DNA from: an uncultured Sphingorhabdus sp.
GTDB taxonomy: Bacteria > Pseudomonadota > Alphaproteobacteria > Sphingomonadales > Sphingomonadaceae
Length of the DNA: 64,000 nucleotides
Direction of reading: 5' to 3'
NCBI GenBank assembly: GCA_947501885.1
Contig: CANMXN010000001.1
Location: 1,116,001-1,180,000, forward strand
The translations under genes and the position numbers were made by a program. Position 1 is the stretch's first letter. Every line of letters begins with the position of its first letter. Shown one piece after another: positions 19,044 to 30,400 of the stretch. The notes under the pieces were generated by a model, which was not told the DNA's origin, did no database searches, and was given only the letters and a program-made list of their open reading frames with translations.

Positions 19044-21896
19044 TTAATGAGCCTGCCCCCATGTTTTGCCCGTGCCAATATCCACAGCCAATGGCACAGA
19101 AATATCGGCATAGGGTTTGGCTGCATTTTCCATCACATCGGCAATGACTTTGCTGGCCGCCTCGACATCACCTTCGGGTAATTCAAACACCAATTCATCA
19201 TGCACCTGAAGCAGCATGCGCACATGACCAAGGCCCGTATCGCGCAGCGCAGGCATCATGCGCACCATCGCGCGCTTAATAATGTCCGCACTCGTGCCCT
19301 GGATAGGCGCATTAATGGCGGCCCTCTCGCTGCCTTGGCGTTCGGTCTGATTTTTGGAATTAATCCGTGTGAAATGGGTTTTGCGGTGGAATAATGTTTC
19401 GCTATAGCCGCGTTCTTTCACGCTCTCTAACGTATCTTGGATATAGATATTAATACCTGGGAAACGCGCAAAATAAGTATCAATCATCGCTTGGGCTTCA
19501 TCGGCATCCACCTCTAAACGCTTGGCCAAACCCCAGCGCGATATGCCATAGAGAATAGCAAAATTAATCGTCTTGGCTTTGCCGCGCGTATCCCGATTTA
19601 CCTCGCCAAACAGCTCATTCGCTGTGCGATTGTGAATATCTTCACCCGATGCGAAAGCCTCTTTAAGCGGCCCAACATCGGCAATATGCGCCGCCAACCG
19701 CAATTCAATTTGGCTATAATCAGCCGCCAAAATGACATTACCCTTATCCGCCACAAAAGCCTCTCGAATTTGACGACCAATTTCGGTACGGATTGGGATA
19801 TTCTGCAGATTAGGGTCGGTTGATGATAGCCGCCCTGTTTGCGCCCCTGTCAGCGAGTATGACGTATGCACACGGCCCGTTTTTGCATTAATCTGCTCTT
19901 GCAGCGCATCGGTGTAGGTAGATTTTAATTTCGATAATTGCCGCCAATCGACAATTTTTTGCGCAATCTCTTCGCCGCCATTCGCCAGCCGTTCGAGCAC
20001 AGTAACATCGGTGCTATATTGGCCAGACTTTCCTTTTTTACCGCCTTTGAGGCCCATCTTACCAAATAATATTTCGCCCAATTGCTTAGGGCTACCGATA
20101 GAAAACTCCTCACCCGCTATGACATGAATTTCTTTTTCTAGGCTCTGCATCTGGTCAGCAAATTCGGATGATAATCGCGCCAATTGTTCGCGGTCCACCA
20201 ATATGCCCTCATTCTCCATAGCCGATAAAACAGGCACCAGCGGACGATCCACCATTTGATAGATACGCGTTGCCCCCTCGGGCGCCATGCGCAGGCGCAA
20301 ATGCTGCCACAGACGCAGCGTCACATCTGCATCCTCGGCGGCATATTTGGTCGCATCATCTAGCGCTACCTCGGCAAAGCTAATCGCCTTTTTGCCTGTC
20401 CCGCAGAGCGATTTATAGCTGATGCATTCATGCTCTAAATAGAGTTTGGATAGCTCATCCATGCCATGACCATGCACGCCCGCATCCAGATTAAAACTCA
20501 TCACCATCGTATCATCGAACGGCGTAATCTTAATATCATGCTGCGCCAAAACGCTCATATCATATTTCAGATTCTGGCCAATTTTGAGCACGCTATCATC
20601 TTCGAGCAGCGCCTTTATCTTTTGTAGGGCAGCATCTTTATCCATCTGCTTGGGCCGCTCAGCCAGCAAATCCGTTCCACCATGATCAAGCGGCACATAA
20701 CAGGCTTTGCCTGCTTCGATGGCGAGTGAAAAACCAATCAAATTGGCGGTAACGGATTCTAGGCTATCGGTTTCACAATCAAAGGCTACATGACCAATAT
20801 CCCGCGCCTGTGCGATCCATTTATCCAGCACTTCACCATCCGTAACACATTCATAATCATCAATATTAATCGCTGGCATTTGCGGCGGCACACCAATATT
20901 ATTAGAAACAGTAGAAGGCAACACACCCTGCGTATCATGATGAACGGGCTTACCAGCCAATGCCTTATTAGCGCTCTCACTGCTTGCCGTTTTGCCAATG
21001 CGGCGCAGCATGGTTTTAAATCCATGTTCTTCTAAAAAACTCACCAATGGCGGCTCTGGAATATCCGCAAGTTTCATATCATCCAGCGCGATTGGCAATG
21101 GGCAATCTTCTTTTAAAGTAACCAACACCCGTGATAGACGCGCTAATTCAGCATGCTCAATAAGATTATCACGCATTTTGGATTTTTTCATCTCTGGCGC
21201 GGCGGCCAACACCGATTCCAAATCGCCATATTCGATCAATAATTTGGTCGCCGTTTTTGGACCAATACCAGGAACACCAGGGATATTATCGCTGCTATCC
21301 CCCATTAGCGCCAGCATATCGCCAACAAGTTCTGGGCCAACACCAAATTTCGCAATTACTTGCTCGCTGCCGATACGCAAATCTTTCATCGTATCGAGCA
21401 TCTCTATCGATGGACCATCTGCCCCCTCACCATCGACCACCAGTTGCATCAAATCTTTATCAGACGACACGATGGTAACGCTCCAACCTTGTGCATGAGC
21501 GACTTTTGCATAGGCGGCGATCATATCATCGGCTTCGACATTCTCTTCCTCTATCATTGGCAGAGAAAAAGCACGCGTTGCATCACGGATTAATGGGAAT
21601 TGCGGACGCAGATCTTCGGGTGCTTCGGGGCGATTGGCCTTATATTGATCGTAAATTTCATTGCGAAAGCTGGTTCCTGATTTATCTAGCACCACCGCCA
21701 AATGGGTTGGACCATCGGCGGCATTCAGGTCATTGACCATCTTCCACAGCATATTGGTATAACCCGACACCGCGCCCACAGGAACGCCTTGCGGGTTGGT
21801 AAGCGGCGGCAGGCTATAATAAGCGCGAAAAATAAAGGCACTACCATCGATGAGGTAGAGATGTTTGGCGTTCGTTTCATTTTGAGAATCTGTCAT
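19044..21896 (-). CDS. polA: DNA polymerase I
   Basis: Repair and lagging-strand polymerase, 950 residues, with all three activities. The 5'-3' exonuclease domain (about 10-300) begins LYLIDGSAFIFRAYYSL and includes GDSSDNIPGVPGIGPKTA. The 3'-5' proofreading domain (about 350-540) keeps its metal residues in VAFDCETDSLES, NLKYDMSVL and YAAEDADVTLRLW, so editing should be active. The polymerase domain shows motif A DYSQIELRLAAH, motif B RGKAKTINFAILYGIS and motif C QVHDELVFE. Length is near the usual 930. Divergent from the quinohaemoprotein gene across 124 bases. Confidence 0.98.
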   Translation of the reverse strand: MTDSQNETNAKHLYLIDGSAFIFRAYYSLPPLTNPQGVPVGAVSGYTNMLWKMVNDLNAADGPTHLAVVLDKSGTSFRNEIYDQYKANRPEAPEDLRPQFPLIRDATRAFSLPMIEEENVEADDMIAAYAKVAHAQGWSVTIVSSDKDLMQLVVDGEGADGPSIEMLDTMKDLRIGSEQVIAKFGVGPELVGDMLALMGDSSDNIPGVPGIGPKTATKLLIEYGDLESVLAAAPEMKKSKMRDNLIEHAELARLSRVLVTLKEDCPLPIALDDMKLADIPEPPLVSFLEEHGFKTMLRRIGKTASSESANKALAGKPVHHDTQGVLPSTVSNNIGVPPQMPAINIDDYECVTDGEVLDKWIAQARDIGHVAFDCETDSLESVTANLIGFSLAIEAGKACYVPLDHGGTDLLAERPKQMDKDAALQKIKALLEDDSVLKIGQNLKYDMSVLAQHDIKITPFDDTMVMSFNLDAGVHGHGMDELSKLYLEHECISYKSLCGTGKKAISFAEVALDDATKYAAEDADVTLRLWQHLRLRMAPEGATRIYQMVDRPLVPVLSAMENEGILVDREQLARLSSEFADQMQSLEKEIHVIAGEEFSIGSPKQLGEILFGKMGLKGGKKGKSGQYSTDVTVLERLANGGEEIAQKIVDWRQLSKLKSTYTDALQEQINAKTGRVHTSYSLTGAQTGRLSSTDPNLQNIPIRTEIGRQIREAFVADKGNVILAADYSQIELRLAAHIADVGPLKEAFASGEDIHNRTANELFGEVNRDTRGKAKTINFAILYGISRWGLAKRLEVDADEAQAMIDTYFARFPGINIYIQDTLESVKERGYSETLFHRKTHFTRINSKNQTERQGSERAAINAPIQGTSADIIKRAMVRMMPALRDTGLGHVRMLLQVHDELVFELPEGDVEAASKVIADVMENAAKPYADISVPLAVDIGTGKTWGQAH

Positions 21897-22020
21897 AATG
21901 GATAACTAGCATCGCATGGGCGGCGCGTCATGTATGAATTTAATAGAAATATGCACATAAATTATCTGCTGGACCTTTTCAATCGAGCGATTAAAGTGAA
22001 AATCACGGTAGGAGAGAGTC

Positions 22021-24207
22021 GTGACCAAAATAGTAAAAAACCAATTATCCCAAATGCTTGCAAAATTTACAATCGGTGCAGCAGCAGCAATTATAGTGGC
22101 GAGTTGTGGTCAATCGAGCAGCAGCGAAGATGAAAAAATCAACGCCGAATATTTGGCTAGCGGCGGCGATGGCAGCAATTGGGCGATGACAGGTTTCTCT
22201 TATGACGAACAACGCCACAGCCCGCTCGACCAAATTAACGAGAGCAATGTCGATCAATTGGGCATTGAATGGTTTGCCGACCTACCCGATGCGCGCGGCC
22301 AAGAAGCAACGCCCGTGGTGGTTGATGGCAAAATGTATATCACCACAGCATGGTCTAAAGTGTTCGCATTTGATGCCGCAACGGGCGAAGCATTATGGAA
22401 TTATGATCCTGAAGTACCAGGCGAAACGGCGGTAAAAGCATGCTGCGATGTGGTTAATCGCGGTCTTGCCTATTGGAAGGGTAAATTGTTCGTCGGCACA
22501 TTGGATGGCCGATTAGTCTCTTTGGATGCCCAAAGCGGCGATGAATTATGGAGCGTGCAGACGCTTGATCCTGCATCCAATGGTACGATTACGGGCGTTC
22601 CGCGCGTTTTCAAAGACAAGGTAATTATTGGCAATGGCGGCGCTGAATTTGGCGTACGCGGTTTTGTCACAGCCTATGATGTGAAGAGCGGTGAAAAAGC
22701 GTGGCGTTTCTACACAACGCCCAACCCCGAAGGCAAAGCCGATGGCGAGGCGAGCGACAGCATTTTGGCCAAAGCGAGCGATACATGGAGCGGCCCTGAT
22801 AAAGCGCAAAAAGGCGACTGGCGCGAGAGCGGCGGCGGCGGCACTGTATGGGATGCTATCGTTTATGACGCTGAACTAGACCAGCTCTATATAGGCGTTG
22901 GTAATGGCAATAGCTGGAACCATGGTGTGCGCAGTGCTGGCGAAGGCGATAATTGGTTCATATCATCGGTGGTCGCGCTTAACCCAGATACGGGTGAATA
23001 TATTTGGCATTATCAAGAAACCCCAGCGGAAACATGGGATTTCACGGCTACTCAGCCGATTATATTGGCCAATCAAATGGTCGATGGCGAAGAACGCAAA
23101 GTGCTTTACCATGCGCCAAAAAATGGCTTCTTCTTTACGATTGATCGTAAAACTGGCGTGCCTATATCGGCCGAGCCATTTATCGAAGGCGTTAATTGGG
23201 CCACAGGATATGATAAAGAAACATGGCGGCCGATTGAAAATCCCGAGGCGCGCTTTTACAAAACGGGCAAGCCATTTTTGGCATTACCGTCTGCATTGGG
23301 CGCGCATAATTGGCACCCCATGAGCTATAACCCCACTACAGGATTGGTTTATATTCCTGCACAAAAAGTTGCAGCGGCCTATATTCCAGCCTCTGGCCTC
23401 GATGCGCAGCGCAAAAAATTGGGCTTTAATACCGACGTCTCCAATGCTGGTTTTATCTTACCCGATGATGTCAACTTCGTCCGTGCAGCTATAGCAGCGA
23501 CCACAGGACAATTGGTGGCCTTTGACCCACGCACAGGAAAAGCGGCTTGGACCATTGACCAGCAAACACCGTGGAATGGCGGGACATTAAGCACCGCGGG
23601 TAATTTGGTTTTCCAAGGTAATGCTTTGGGTGAGTTTAACGCTTACTCCGCCGATAAAGGCGCAAAATTATTCTCATTACCTGTGCAATCTGGCGTCTTA
23701 GCGGGGGCATCAACCTATAGCGTAGATGGTAAGCAATATGTCGCATTTTTAACCAGCAAAGGCGGGGCATTCCCATTGGTGGCTGGCTATGCGGGCGGCG
23801 CGGCTAACCCTATCCCAAGCATACCGCGTTTAATCGTGCTAAAGCTTGGTGCAACTGGGGAATTGCCTGCGCTTCCTGAACCTGTGAAATATGAATGGAA
23901 TCCGCCTGAGCAATTTGGTGATGCTGCGCAAATAGCCGATGGTGAGCAATCCTTCTTACGCTATTGCATGGTATGTCATGGCGCGGGGGCCGTGGGCGGC
24001 GGCGTTGTCCCTGACTTGCGCAAATCAGGAACAATTGCTGATAAAGCGACATGGAAATCTATCGTCATTGATGGCATATTGAAAGATCGCGGCATGGTCG
24101 GATTTTCTTCTGTAATGGATGAGACACAAGCCAAAAATATCCGTGCCTTTGTGATTGGTAGAGCAGAGCAAGCGAAAAAAGACGACAGCGCGATTATTGC
24201 CCCATAA
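22021..24207 (+). CDS. Quinohaemoprotein alcohol dehydrogenase, lipoprotein-type
   Basis: PQQ- and haem c-dependent alcohol dehydrogenase (type II). GTG start, supported by AGGAGAG four bases upstream. Residues 10-29 form a lipoprotein signal ending in VASC (Cys29), unlike the free periplasmic enzymes of this class. An eight-bladed propeller (about 45-610) includes the vicinal disulfide Cys141-Cys142 over PQQ and the likely catalytic Asp340 in ETWDFTATQ. Two residues later stands Thr, not the Asp of lanthanide (XoxF-type) enzymes, pointing to calcium. A C-terminal cytochrome domain has CMVCH (649-653). Periplasmic alcohol or aldehyde oxidation is likely; the substrate is not determinable. No partner genes adjoin it. 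Confidence 0.9.
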   Translation: MTKIVKNQLSQMLAKFTIGAAAAIIVASCGQSSSSEDEKINAEYLASGGDGSNWAMTGFSYDEQRHSPLDQINESNVDQLGIEWFADLPDARGQEATPVVVDGKMYITTAWSKVFAFDAATGEALWNYDPEVPGETAVKACCDVVNRGLAYWKGKLFVGTLDGRLVSLDAQSGDELWSVQTLDPASNGTITGVPRVFKDKVIIGNGGAEFGVRGFVTAYDVKSGEKAWRFYTTPNPEGKADGEASDSILAKASDTWSGPDKAQKGDWRESGGGGTVWDAIVYDAELDQLYIGVGNGNSWNHGVRSAGEGDNWFISSVVALNPDTGEYIWHYQETPAETWDFTATQPIILANQMVDGEERKVLYHAPKNGFFFTIDRKTGVPISAEPFIEGVNWATGYDKETWRPIENPEARFYKTGKPFLALPSALGAHNWHPMSYNPTTGLVYIPAQKVAAAYIPASGLDAQRKKLGFNTDVSNAGFILPDDVNFVRAAIAATTGQLVAFDPRTGKAAWTIDQQTPWNGGTLSTAGNLVFQGNALGEFNAYSADKGAKLFSLPVQSGVLAGASTYSVDGKQYVAFLTSKGGAFPLVAGYAGGAANPIPSIPRLIVLKLGATGELPALPEPVKYEWNPPEQFGDAAQIADGEQSFLRYCMVCHGAGAVGGGVVPDLRKSGTIADKATWKSIVIDGILKDRGMVGFSSVMDETQAKNIRAFVIGRAEQAKKDDSAIIAP

Positions 24208-24208
24208 T

Positions 24209-24238
24209 TCGGCTTATTGAGGAATCGGCTTATTGAGG
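24209..24238. repeat. Short tandem repeat after the quinohaemoprotein gene
   Basis: Two identical 14-base copies of TCGGCTTATTGAGG start at 24209 and 24225, a 16-base period, immediately after the stop codon. The second part also forms a 7-bp inverted repeat with GATTCCT at 24243-24249 (AGGAATC at 24220-24226). No T-run follows, so it is not a classical terminator. A recent slippage duplication is the simplest reading. Confidence 0.7.
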
Positions 24239-24296
24239 GTTTGATTCCTTGAGATATCCGATGGCCTATCTATGGCGCTGCATTGTTTTTAAGCAA

Positions 24297-24315
24297 CTGC
24301 CTATAATTTAGGCAG
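24297..24315. other. Perfect hairpin in glnB upstream region
   Basis: CTGCCTA-TAATT-TAGGCAG, a perfect 7-bp inverted repeat with a 5-base loop, in the middle of the 312-base gap between the quinohaemoprotein gene and glnB. There is no T-run on either side, so it may be an operator or a processed transcript end instead of an intrinsic terminator. Bases 24316-24430 are AT-rich without a recognisable gene. Confidence 0.45.
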
Positions 24316-24433
24316 CGCTCCCTATAAATATATAACCAATGCTATTTTATAATATGCTTGCAAGATATTATCTTTAAATGCTTTTTACTGATTTCAATAA
24401 GCTATATATCTGTCCAATAATATGAATGAAATT

Positions 24434-24449
24434 TGGCATAATTATTGAA
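24434..24449 (+). promoter_or_regulatory. Near-consensus sigma-54-type promoter candidate for glnB
   Basis: TGGCATA-N4-TTGAA matches the sigma-54 consensus TGGCAYR-N4-TTGCW except that the -12 GC reads GA; the GG/GA spacing is the required 10 bases. It ends about 70 bases before the glnB ATG. glnB-glnA operons are often NtrC/sigma-54 controlled in alphaproteobacteria, which is the only reason to favour it. No convincing pair of NtrC sites was found upstream. Confidence 0.3.
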
Positions 24450-24465
24450 TAGAAAAAGACATAGC

Positions 24466-24493
24466 TTGCATTTGTGAATCCACACAAAATGCA
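24466..24493. promoter_or_regulatory. Inverted repeat before glnB
   Basis: TTGCATTTGTG (24466-24476) faces CACAAAATGCA (24483-24493), an imperfect palindrome with one extra base in the right arm. It lies 27-54 bases before the glnB start, downstream of the sigma-54-like site, so it would be in the leader or overlap a second promoter. Operator or leader hairpin are both possible. Confidence 0.35.
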
Positions 24494-24507
24494 TTTGATA
24501 TTATTAA

Positions 24508-24858
<351 letters not shown>

Positions 24859-24959
24859 TTTCATTACACAAAATATCATAAGTCATAATCAGGACATGAC
24901 AAAATAGTAAAGTAGCGAACCTCAGCCTGAACAAGAGGTCAATCATAAGGGAATGAACA

Positions 24960-26372
24960 ATGGCAAATAGCGCCAAAGATATTTTAAACATGATCAAAGA
25001 AAATGATGTGGAATGGGTTGACGTGCGCTTCACTGATCCACGCGGCAAATGGCAACATCTGTCTATGTGTGCAAGCGTCGTTGACGAAGATGCCTTAGAA
25101 GATGGCTTTATGTTCGATGGCTCATCCATCGAAGGCTGGAAAGCCATTAACGAATCCGACATGATCTTGCGCCCTGATTTAGACGCAACCTATCTTGATC
25201 CCTTTTCAGCGACACCAATGTTGATATTGGTATGCGATATTGTGGAACCAGGTGATGGCTCGCTTTATTCGCGTGATCCGCGTTCAACCGCAAAACGCGC
25301 CGAGGCCTATTTGAAATCAACAGGCATTGGTGACACGGTTTATGTTGGGCCTGAACCAGAGTTTTTCATGTTTGACGATGTGCGTTTCTCCGATGATTAT
25401 AACGGCAGTGGTTTTGAAATTGACGATGTTGAATTGCCTACCAATACTGGCAAATCTTATGAGATGGGCAATATGGGCCATCGCCCACGCGCCAAAGGCG
25501 GATATTTCCCTGTAGCGCCCGTTGATAGCTGCATGGACATTCGCGGTGAAATGGTATCAACGATGATGGAAATGGGCCTTCCCATGGACAAGCATCACCA
25601 CGAAGTAGCCGCAGCGCAGCATGAGCTGGGTATTACTTTTGGCACATTGGTGGAAACTGCTGATCGCACCCAAGTGTATAAATATGTGGTACAGCAAGTG
25701 GCGCATGCTTATGGTAAAACCGCAACTTTCATGCCAAAACCCATCAAAGAGGATAATGGCAGCGGCATGCATACCCATATGTCGATTTGGAAAGACGGCA
25801 AGCCTTTATTTGCTGGCGATCAATATGCAGGCCTCTCTGAAATGTGCCTCTATTATATCGGCGGCGTTATTAAGCATGCGAAAGCCTGTAATGCCTTTAC
25901 CAATGCCACCACCAACAGCTACAAACGTCTAGTTCCAGGTTTTGAAGCGCCCGTGCTTCTTGCCTATTCGAGCCGTAATCGCAGCGCATCATGCCGTATC
26001 CCATATGGTGCTGGTGAAAAAGCAAAGCGTGTGGAATTTCGTTTCCCTGATGCGCTAGCTAATCCTTATTTATCAGCAGCGGCTCTTTTAATGGCAGGCC
26101 TCGACGGTATTGAGAATAAAATCCATCCTGGCGATGCTATGGATAAAAATCTTTATGATCTTCCACCAGCAGAGCTTGCCGAAGTGCCAACAGTATGCGG
26201 TTCATTGCGCGAAGCGTTGGAAGCCTTAGAAGCCGATCATGAGTTTTTGCTCAAAGGCGATGTGTTCACCAAAGATCAAATCGATGCTTATGCAGAACTC
26301 AAATGGGAAGAGGTAAGCCGTTTCGAAACCACACCAAGTCCTGTTGAATTTGATATGTATTACAGCAGCTAA
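24960..26372 (+). CDS. glnA: Glutamine synthetase type I
   Basis: ATP-dependent synthesis of glutamine from glutamate and ammonia; dodecameric GSI. The 470 residues include the N-terminal beta-grasp ([17 protein letters not shown]), [10 protein letters not shown], the metal-binding [13 protein letters not shown], the ATP segment [16 protein letters not shown] and NRSASCRIP. The adenylylation tyrosine is at about residue 399 in NLYDLPPAE, so activity is subject to GlnE control. An AAGGGAA site precedes the ATG. It ends with its own intrinsic terminator. Confidence 0.98.
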   Translation: MANSAKDILNMIKENDVEWVDVRFTDPRGKWQHLSMCASVVDEDALEDGFMFDGSSIEGWKAINESDMILRPDLDATYLDPFSATPMLILVCDIVEPGDGSLYSRDPRSTAKRAEAYLKSTGIGDTVYVGPEPEFFMFDDVRFSDDYNGSGFEIDDVELPTNTGKSYEMGNMGHRPRAKGGYFPVAPVDSCMDIRGEMVSTMMEMGLPMDKHHHEVAAAQHELGITFGTLVETADRTQVYKYVVQQVAHAYGKTATFMPKPIKEDNGSGMHTHMSIWKDGKPLFAGDQYAGLSEMCLYYIGGVIKHAKACNAFTNATTNSYKRLVPGFEAPVLLAYSSRNRSASCRIPYGAGEKAKRVEFRFPDALANPYLSAAALLMAGLDGIENKIHPGDAMDKNLYDLPPAELAEVPTVCGSLREALEALEADHEFLLKGDVFTKDQIDAYAELKWEEVSRFETTPSPVEFDMYYSS

Positions 26373-26392
26373 TATTAGGCACATTCCATAAA

Positions 26393-26424
26393 CACCCTGC
26401 GTCTGAAAAGGCGCGGGGTTTTTT
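26393..26424 (+). terminator. Intrinsic terminator of glnBA
   Basis: ACCCTGCG and CGCGGGGT form a GC-rich stem with one G-T pair around the loop TCTGAAAAGG, followed by six T residues, about 20 bases after the glnA stop. Confidence 0.85.
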
Positions 26425-26483
26425 GTGCCTCACTGTATAGCAAGTGAACATATCAAGAAAATTTGTCCATATGCCTGCCCATG

Positions 26484-27404
26484 TCAACGCGCCAAGCGCA
26501 GTATCTTAAGCAAAAGCGGCACGCCAAAGGTCATATAAAAACCTAATAACAACAATATTAAAAAGTTACCGCTCAACTCATCCATAAAAGTAAGGCTAGT
26601 TCGCAAAACAATGTTCAACAAAAATAAAGATATGATCCCAAATAAACCTGCTATTATCTGCGGTAAATATTGCTGGTCCCAGAGGTTGCTGCGCAATCTA
26701 CCATCAACATAACGCTGATCCCATTGCCGTCCATAGAGCCAACCCATCATTAATGCGCACACCAATAAGGTGTCATAACTCTGTGCGCGGTTATCTTGCG
26801 ATATTTCACTCGATAGTCCGGGCCATATGAGTGCCAGTAGCATCATTAGCATGAGAATGAAAAATATATGCCATGTCGCGTTCAACCCACGAAAGCGCTG
26901 CAATAATGGCGATAAGGACAAACGGAAAAGAAGCATACTAACAACAGCAAGCGCTAGTCCAACAATTATATCTTCTGCGTCATGCACGCCCAAATAGAGT
27001 CGTGATAGGCAGATCATAATCATGATGAAGCTCGCCAATATCCACATCCATAATCGGCGCACTTCATAAGCGAGCCATAACCACAAAACGCCAGAAACCT
27101 GCGCATGGCCCGATGGCATTCCAAAACTTTGGGCCACTTCGGGGTCCAATTGCAGGGCAATATCGGGCCTTGGGTTCATCCAATAATCTTTTAAAAAGGC
27201 ATTGAGCAGGCTAGAGAGCATGACAATCATCATCACGCGCGTCGCGGCGTCCCTGTTCCAAGCCCAATATAGCAGCGGCAAGAAAAACGTAATGAATGTT
27301 GGATAACCAAGCCAAGTGAAGGTTTCAAAAACAGGTGTTAGTCCATCATTGCGCAGCGGAAGCACCCAGTTAATATCGTGCAAAAACCTATCAACCATAC
27401 TCAA
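26484..27404 (-). CDS. PAP2-family membrane phosphatase
   Basis: Integral membrane lipid or diphosphate phosphatase. The three PAP2 motifs are present: KDYWMNPRPD, PSGHAQVSG and SRLYLGVHDAEDIIVG, supplying the catalytic histidines and arginines. About eight to nine hydrophobic segments fill the 306 residues, more than the six of the basic fold, with extra helices at the C-terminus. It overlaps the end of tamB by four bases (ATGA), so it is the last gene of the tamA-tamB unit. Candidate substrates are phosphatidic acid, phosphatidylglycerol phosphate or undecaprenyl diphosphate; the sequence does not decide. Confidence 0.88.
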   Translation of the reverse strand: MSMVDRFLHDINWVLPLRNDGLTPVFETFTWLGYPTFITFFLPLLYWAWNRDAATRVMMIVMLSSLLNAFLKDYWMNPRPDIALQLDPEVAQSFGMPSGHAQVSGVLWLWLAYEVRRLWMWILASFIMIMICLSRLYLGVHDAEDIIVGLALAVVSMLLFRLSLSPLLQRFRGLNATWHIFFILMLMMLLALIWPGLSSEISQDNRAQSYDTLLVCALMMGWLYGRQWDQRYVDGRLRSNLWDQQYLPQIIAGLFGIISLFLLNIVLRTSLTFMDELSGNFLILLLLGFYMTFGVPLLLKILRLAR

Positions 27405-30400
27405 TAATCTCGGCTAATTCTGGCATTAACGCCTTGCTCACCAATGGTCGAAATAGATGATAATAATGCAAGCCAACGTGTCACCTGAAATTCCACTTGA
27501 GTTGCATTATAACCGCGTCCATCGGTTACCAATTCTACAAATGTACGCCGCCCAATAAATTTACCAACGGCAATACCTGTGCCTCGCCCTGTCGCTGCAT
27601 TGGCCGACACCAAGCGCAATCTGTCCAAACCAACAGCTTTGCGAATAGCGTTGATAGGGTCTAACCCGCCATTTTGCAGACCCGCTAAGGCCGAAGATAG
27701 TTGGATGGCTTCTGCTGGAGACAGTTCCAATATCGAACTGCCAAATAATAGCCGCGCTAATAATTCTTCTTGCGGGAGAGGCGGCGTACTAGCAAATGTA
27801 ATTTCTGGTGACAGGCTACGGCCGCGCACTTCAATGCGGGCATCAACGCCGTTAAGCAGCGCCTCTGCAACAATATCAATCTGCGGATTGGGCGGATTAC
27901 GCCGATCAAAGGCAATGGAACCACGTGCCAGACGAAAAACGCGCCCTGCAAAATCATACTCACCACGCACCAAGTTGGCGCGCCCACCAACGGTTGGCCG
28001 ATCAATACGGCCACCAATTTTAAAATCACCGCTCCATTCGCTGTTGATACCCAATCCCGTTACATCAAAACGATTGCGCGATTTCACGGCTACATCCAAA
28101 TTCCACGGGGTAAATGCTCGATTGGTAAAGGGTAAATCATCCCTTACGTTAATTTCACGCACATTCACATCAGGCAATATTTCTTCTGCATTGGCACGGC
28201 CCAATTGATAACGCCCTTGGTTCATAACAACATCACCAGAGATGGTCCCACTTACACCATCTGAGATAATTTGTATGGGCCCTGTGACGCGCGCCGCCAC
28301 ATCATCACGATTAATAAGCAAAGCACTTTTCGCATCAATGTTCAGATTAATACCAATCGCATTGCTAGTGCTAAAATCAAAATAACCGCTGCCCTTAATG
28401 GCGCCTCCTTGGCTTGTATTACCGTCCATCTTCACAATTTGCAGACGCGAGCCATTGAAGCGCCCAAGCGCCGATACATTATCAATTACCGTACCAGATA
28501 TGCTGCTTTCAAGGCGTGCTTTTTTGGTTTGTATTGCACCTTTAATCTTAGGGTTTAATAAGCTGCCGCTGGCATCGACAGCAATCTTCGCATCACCCGT
28601 CAAATCAAATAGTTCAATACCAGTCAGACGCCATAATGTATCCGCCTGTCCGTCAAAACGAGCTTGTGCAAATAATTTCCCGCGGCTAATCTTACGCATA
28701 ATATCACTGTTATTTGTTAGCTCTATCTTACTCTGTAGACGTCCAACATTATCTCCACCACTCGATAATATGGCGCGTGTGGCCAATGAAGCTGGTGATA
28801 ATTTCATATTAAGAGCCGCATCAATAGGCCGCGACGATAGCAAAAGGCCAGATCGCGTTAAGCCCTTTATATTTAACTTTGCTTGACCGCGATGCGACGC
28901 TCCATTGTTGCTATATTGGATATTACCGCTAGCCACGCCACCAAAGCCCAAATTGCTATCGCCCAAATCAAGCAAGTCAAGCGGCAGCTTTTTCATGATG
29001 GCATCTACTTCAAAAACTTGAGTACCATATCGTCCAGATGCGCTTAATTGGCCACCGCCATAGGTCAGTCGTGTTGGACCTAAACTCCAAATATTGTTGC
29101 GCCGTGAGATTATCGCATCGCGCGTCAATCGAATAGGACGGCGGCGATAATTTCCCGATGCTTTAACAACATAGCGATTAGGCGAAACTGCAATATTGGT
29201 TGCTATATCAAAGCCACTTCCGCGCGTCCCAGCAATGGATGCATTCACAATACCACTACCATTTTTAATTTTGGCATTGGCCGCCACTCGACCCAGAATC
29301 AGATTACCACGGCTAATACCTTGGGCTTGTAAAGTCGCATCTACATCTGATGCTGCATCCTCAAACAAAGCTGTGAGATTAAATTTACCAGAACGAATGA
29401 GGATAGTATCATCCCCTCTAAAGCGTGCATTTTTTATATTTAAATCCGCTACTACGCGCTGTGCATCCCCCGCTGGACGCAAATTAATAGCGCCCTCAAC
29501 GCCGCCTTGATTAATGGTGAAATCACCAACAAAACCATCTGCGCTATTACGGATATTGCCGCGTGCTATCGTATCACTGACTAACAAGCGATCAAAACGT
29601 GCGGCCGCATCACTATTAGGCGATAGTAATATATCGCCATTACTAACAAATGGCCCCAGCAATGAGGTGCCTGTACTATTAAATGCAAAGCCATTATCGT
29701 TGGGCGTTAATGTTATAGCCACATCGCGCAGACCGAGAGTATCCAGGGGCCTATCTAAATTTAACGTGATATTAGGCCGAGACAAATCGCCAGTTAGGCC
29801 AACTCTCGCATCACCATATTGGTCATGATTTCCAATACCATTAATTATATATGTACCACCTCGTTCGCGTCTACCAGCACCTTGAAAGTTGAGAAGCGGT
29901 GCATCAACGGTGAAATTTACAAACCTAAATATTGCGTCAGGACCCAATGATATATCGGTAACCACATTTGGTAGCCCGCCGCTTAAATCGCGCAAAAAGC
30001 TATTGTCCATCCGCCGTAATTGCGCATTGGCTTTGCCCGTAATTTGAATACCTTTGGGTTGCGCTGGATTAAAGTTTAACCGCCCTTCAATATCGGCTAG
30101 TCCAATCCCTTCGAGCAAATAAGAAGGTAGTTTTCCATCAAAAACTATATCATATTGGCGAGCGCGCAAATTGGCATCAACATCCAAAATACCATTTAAC
30201 CGATTGGTCTTTACTTGCGCTCCACTCATAATAAGCGAGGGGCCACTAAGCTGCGCTATACCTTCGCCTTCTATATCACCCAACAATTCCAATATTTGCG
30301 GCGGTAATCCAATGGCATTACTTGCTTGCATGTTGACGGGCATTGTCACTTGCCGTCCAACGCGCCGACCAACACCCTTTGCATTAACATTTTCTATCTG

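Noticed and set aside
20992-21498. 168-codon open frame opposite polA
   Set aside because: Within the 5'-3' exonuclease domain, no homology signal or start context.
21930-22133. Small open frame overlapping the start of the quinohaemoprotein gene
   Set aside because: Out of frame with the well-supported GTG start and AGGAGAG site; no recognisable product.
24279-24295. NtrC-like site TGCATTGTTTTTAAGCA upstream of glnB
   Set aside because: Keeps only TGC/GCA ends of the TGCAC-N7-GTGCA consensus and has no partner site.
27579-28208. 209-codon open frame opposite tamB
   Set aside because: Overlaps the diagnostic TamB C-terminal domain completely; no ribosome site or recognisable domain.
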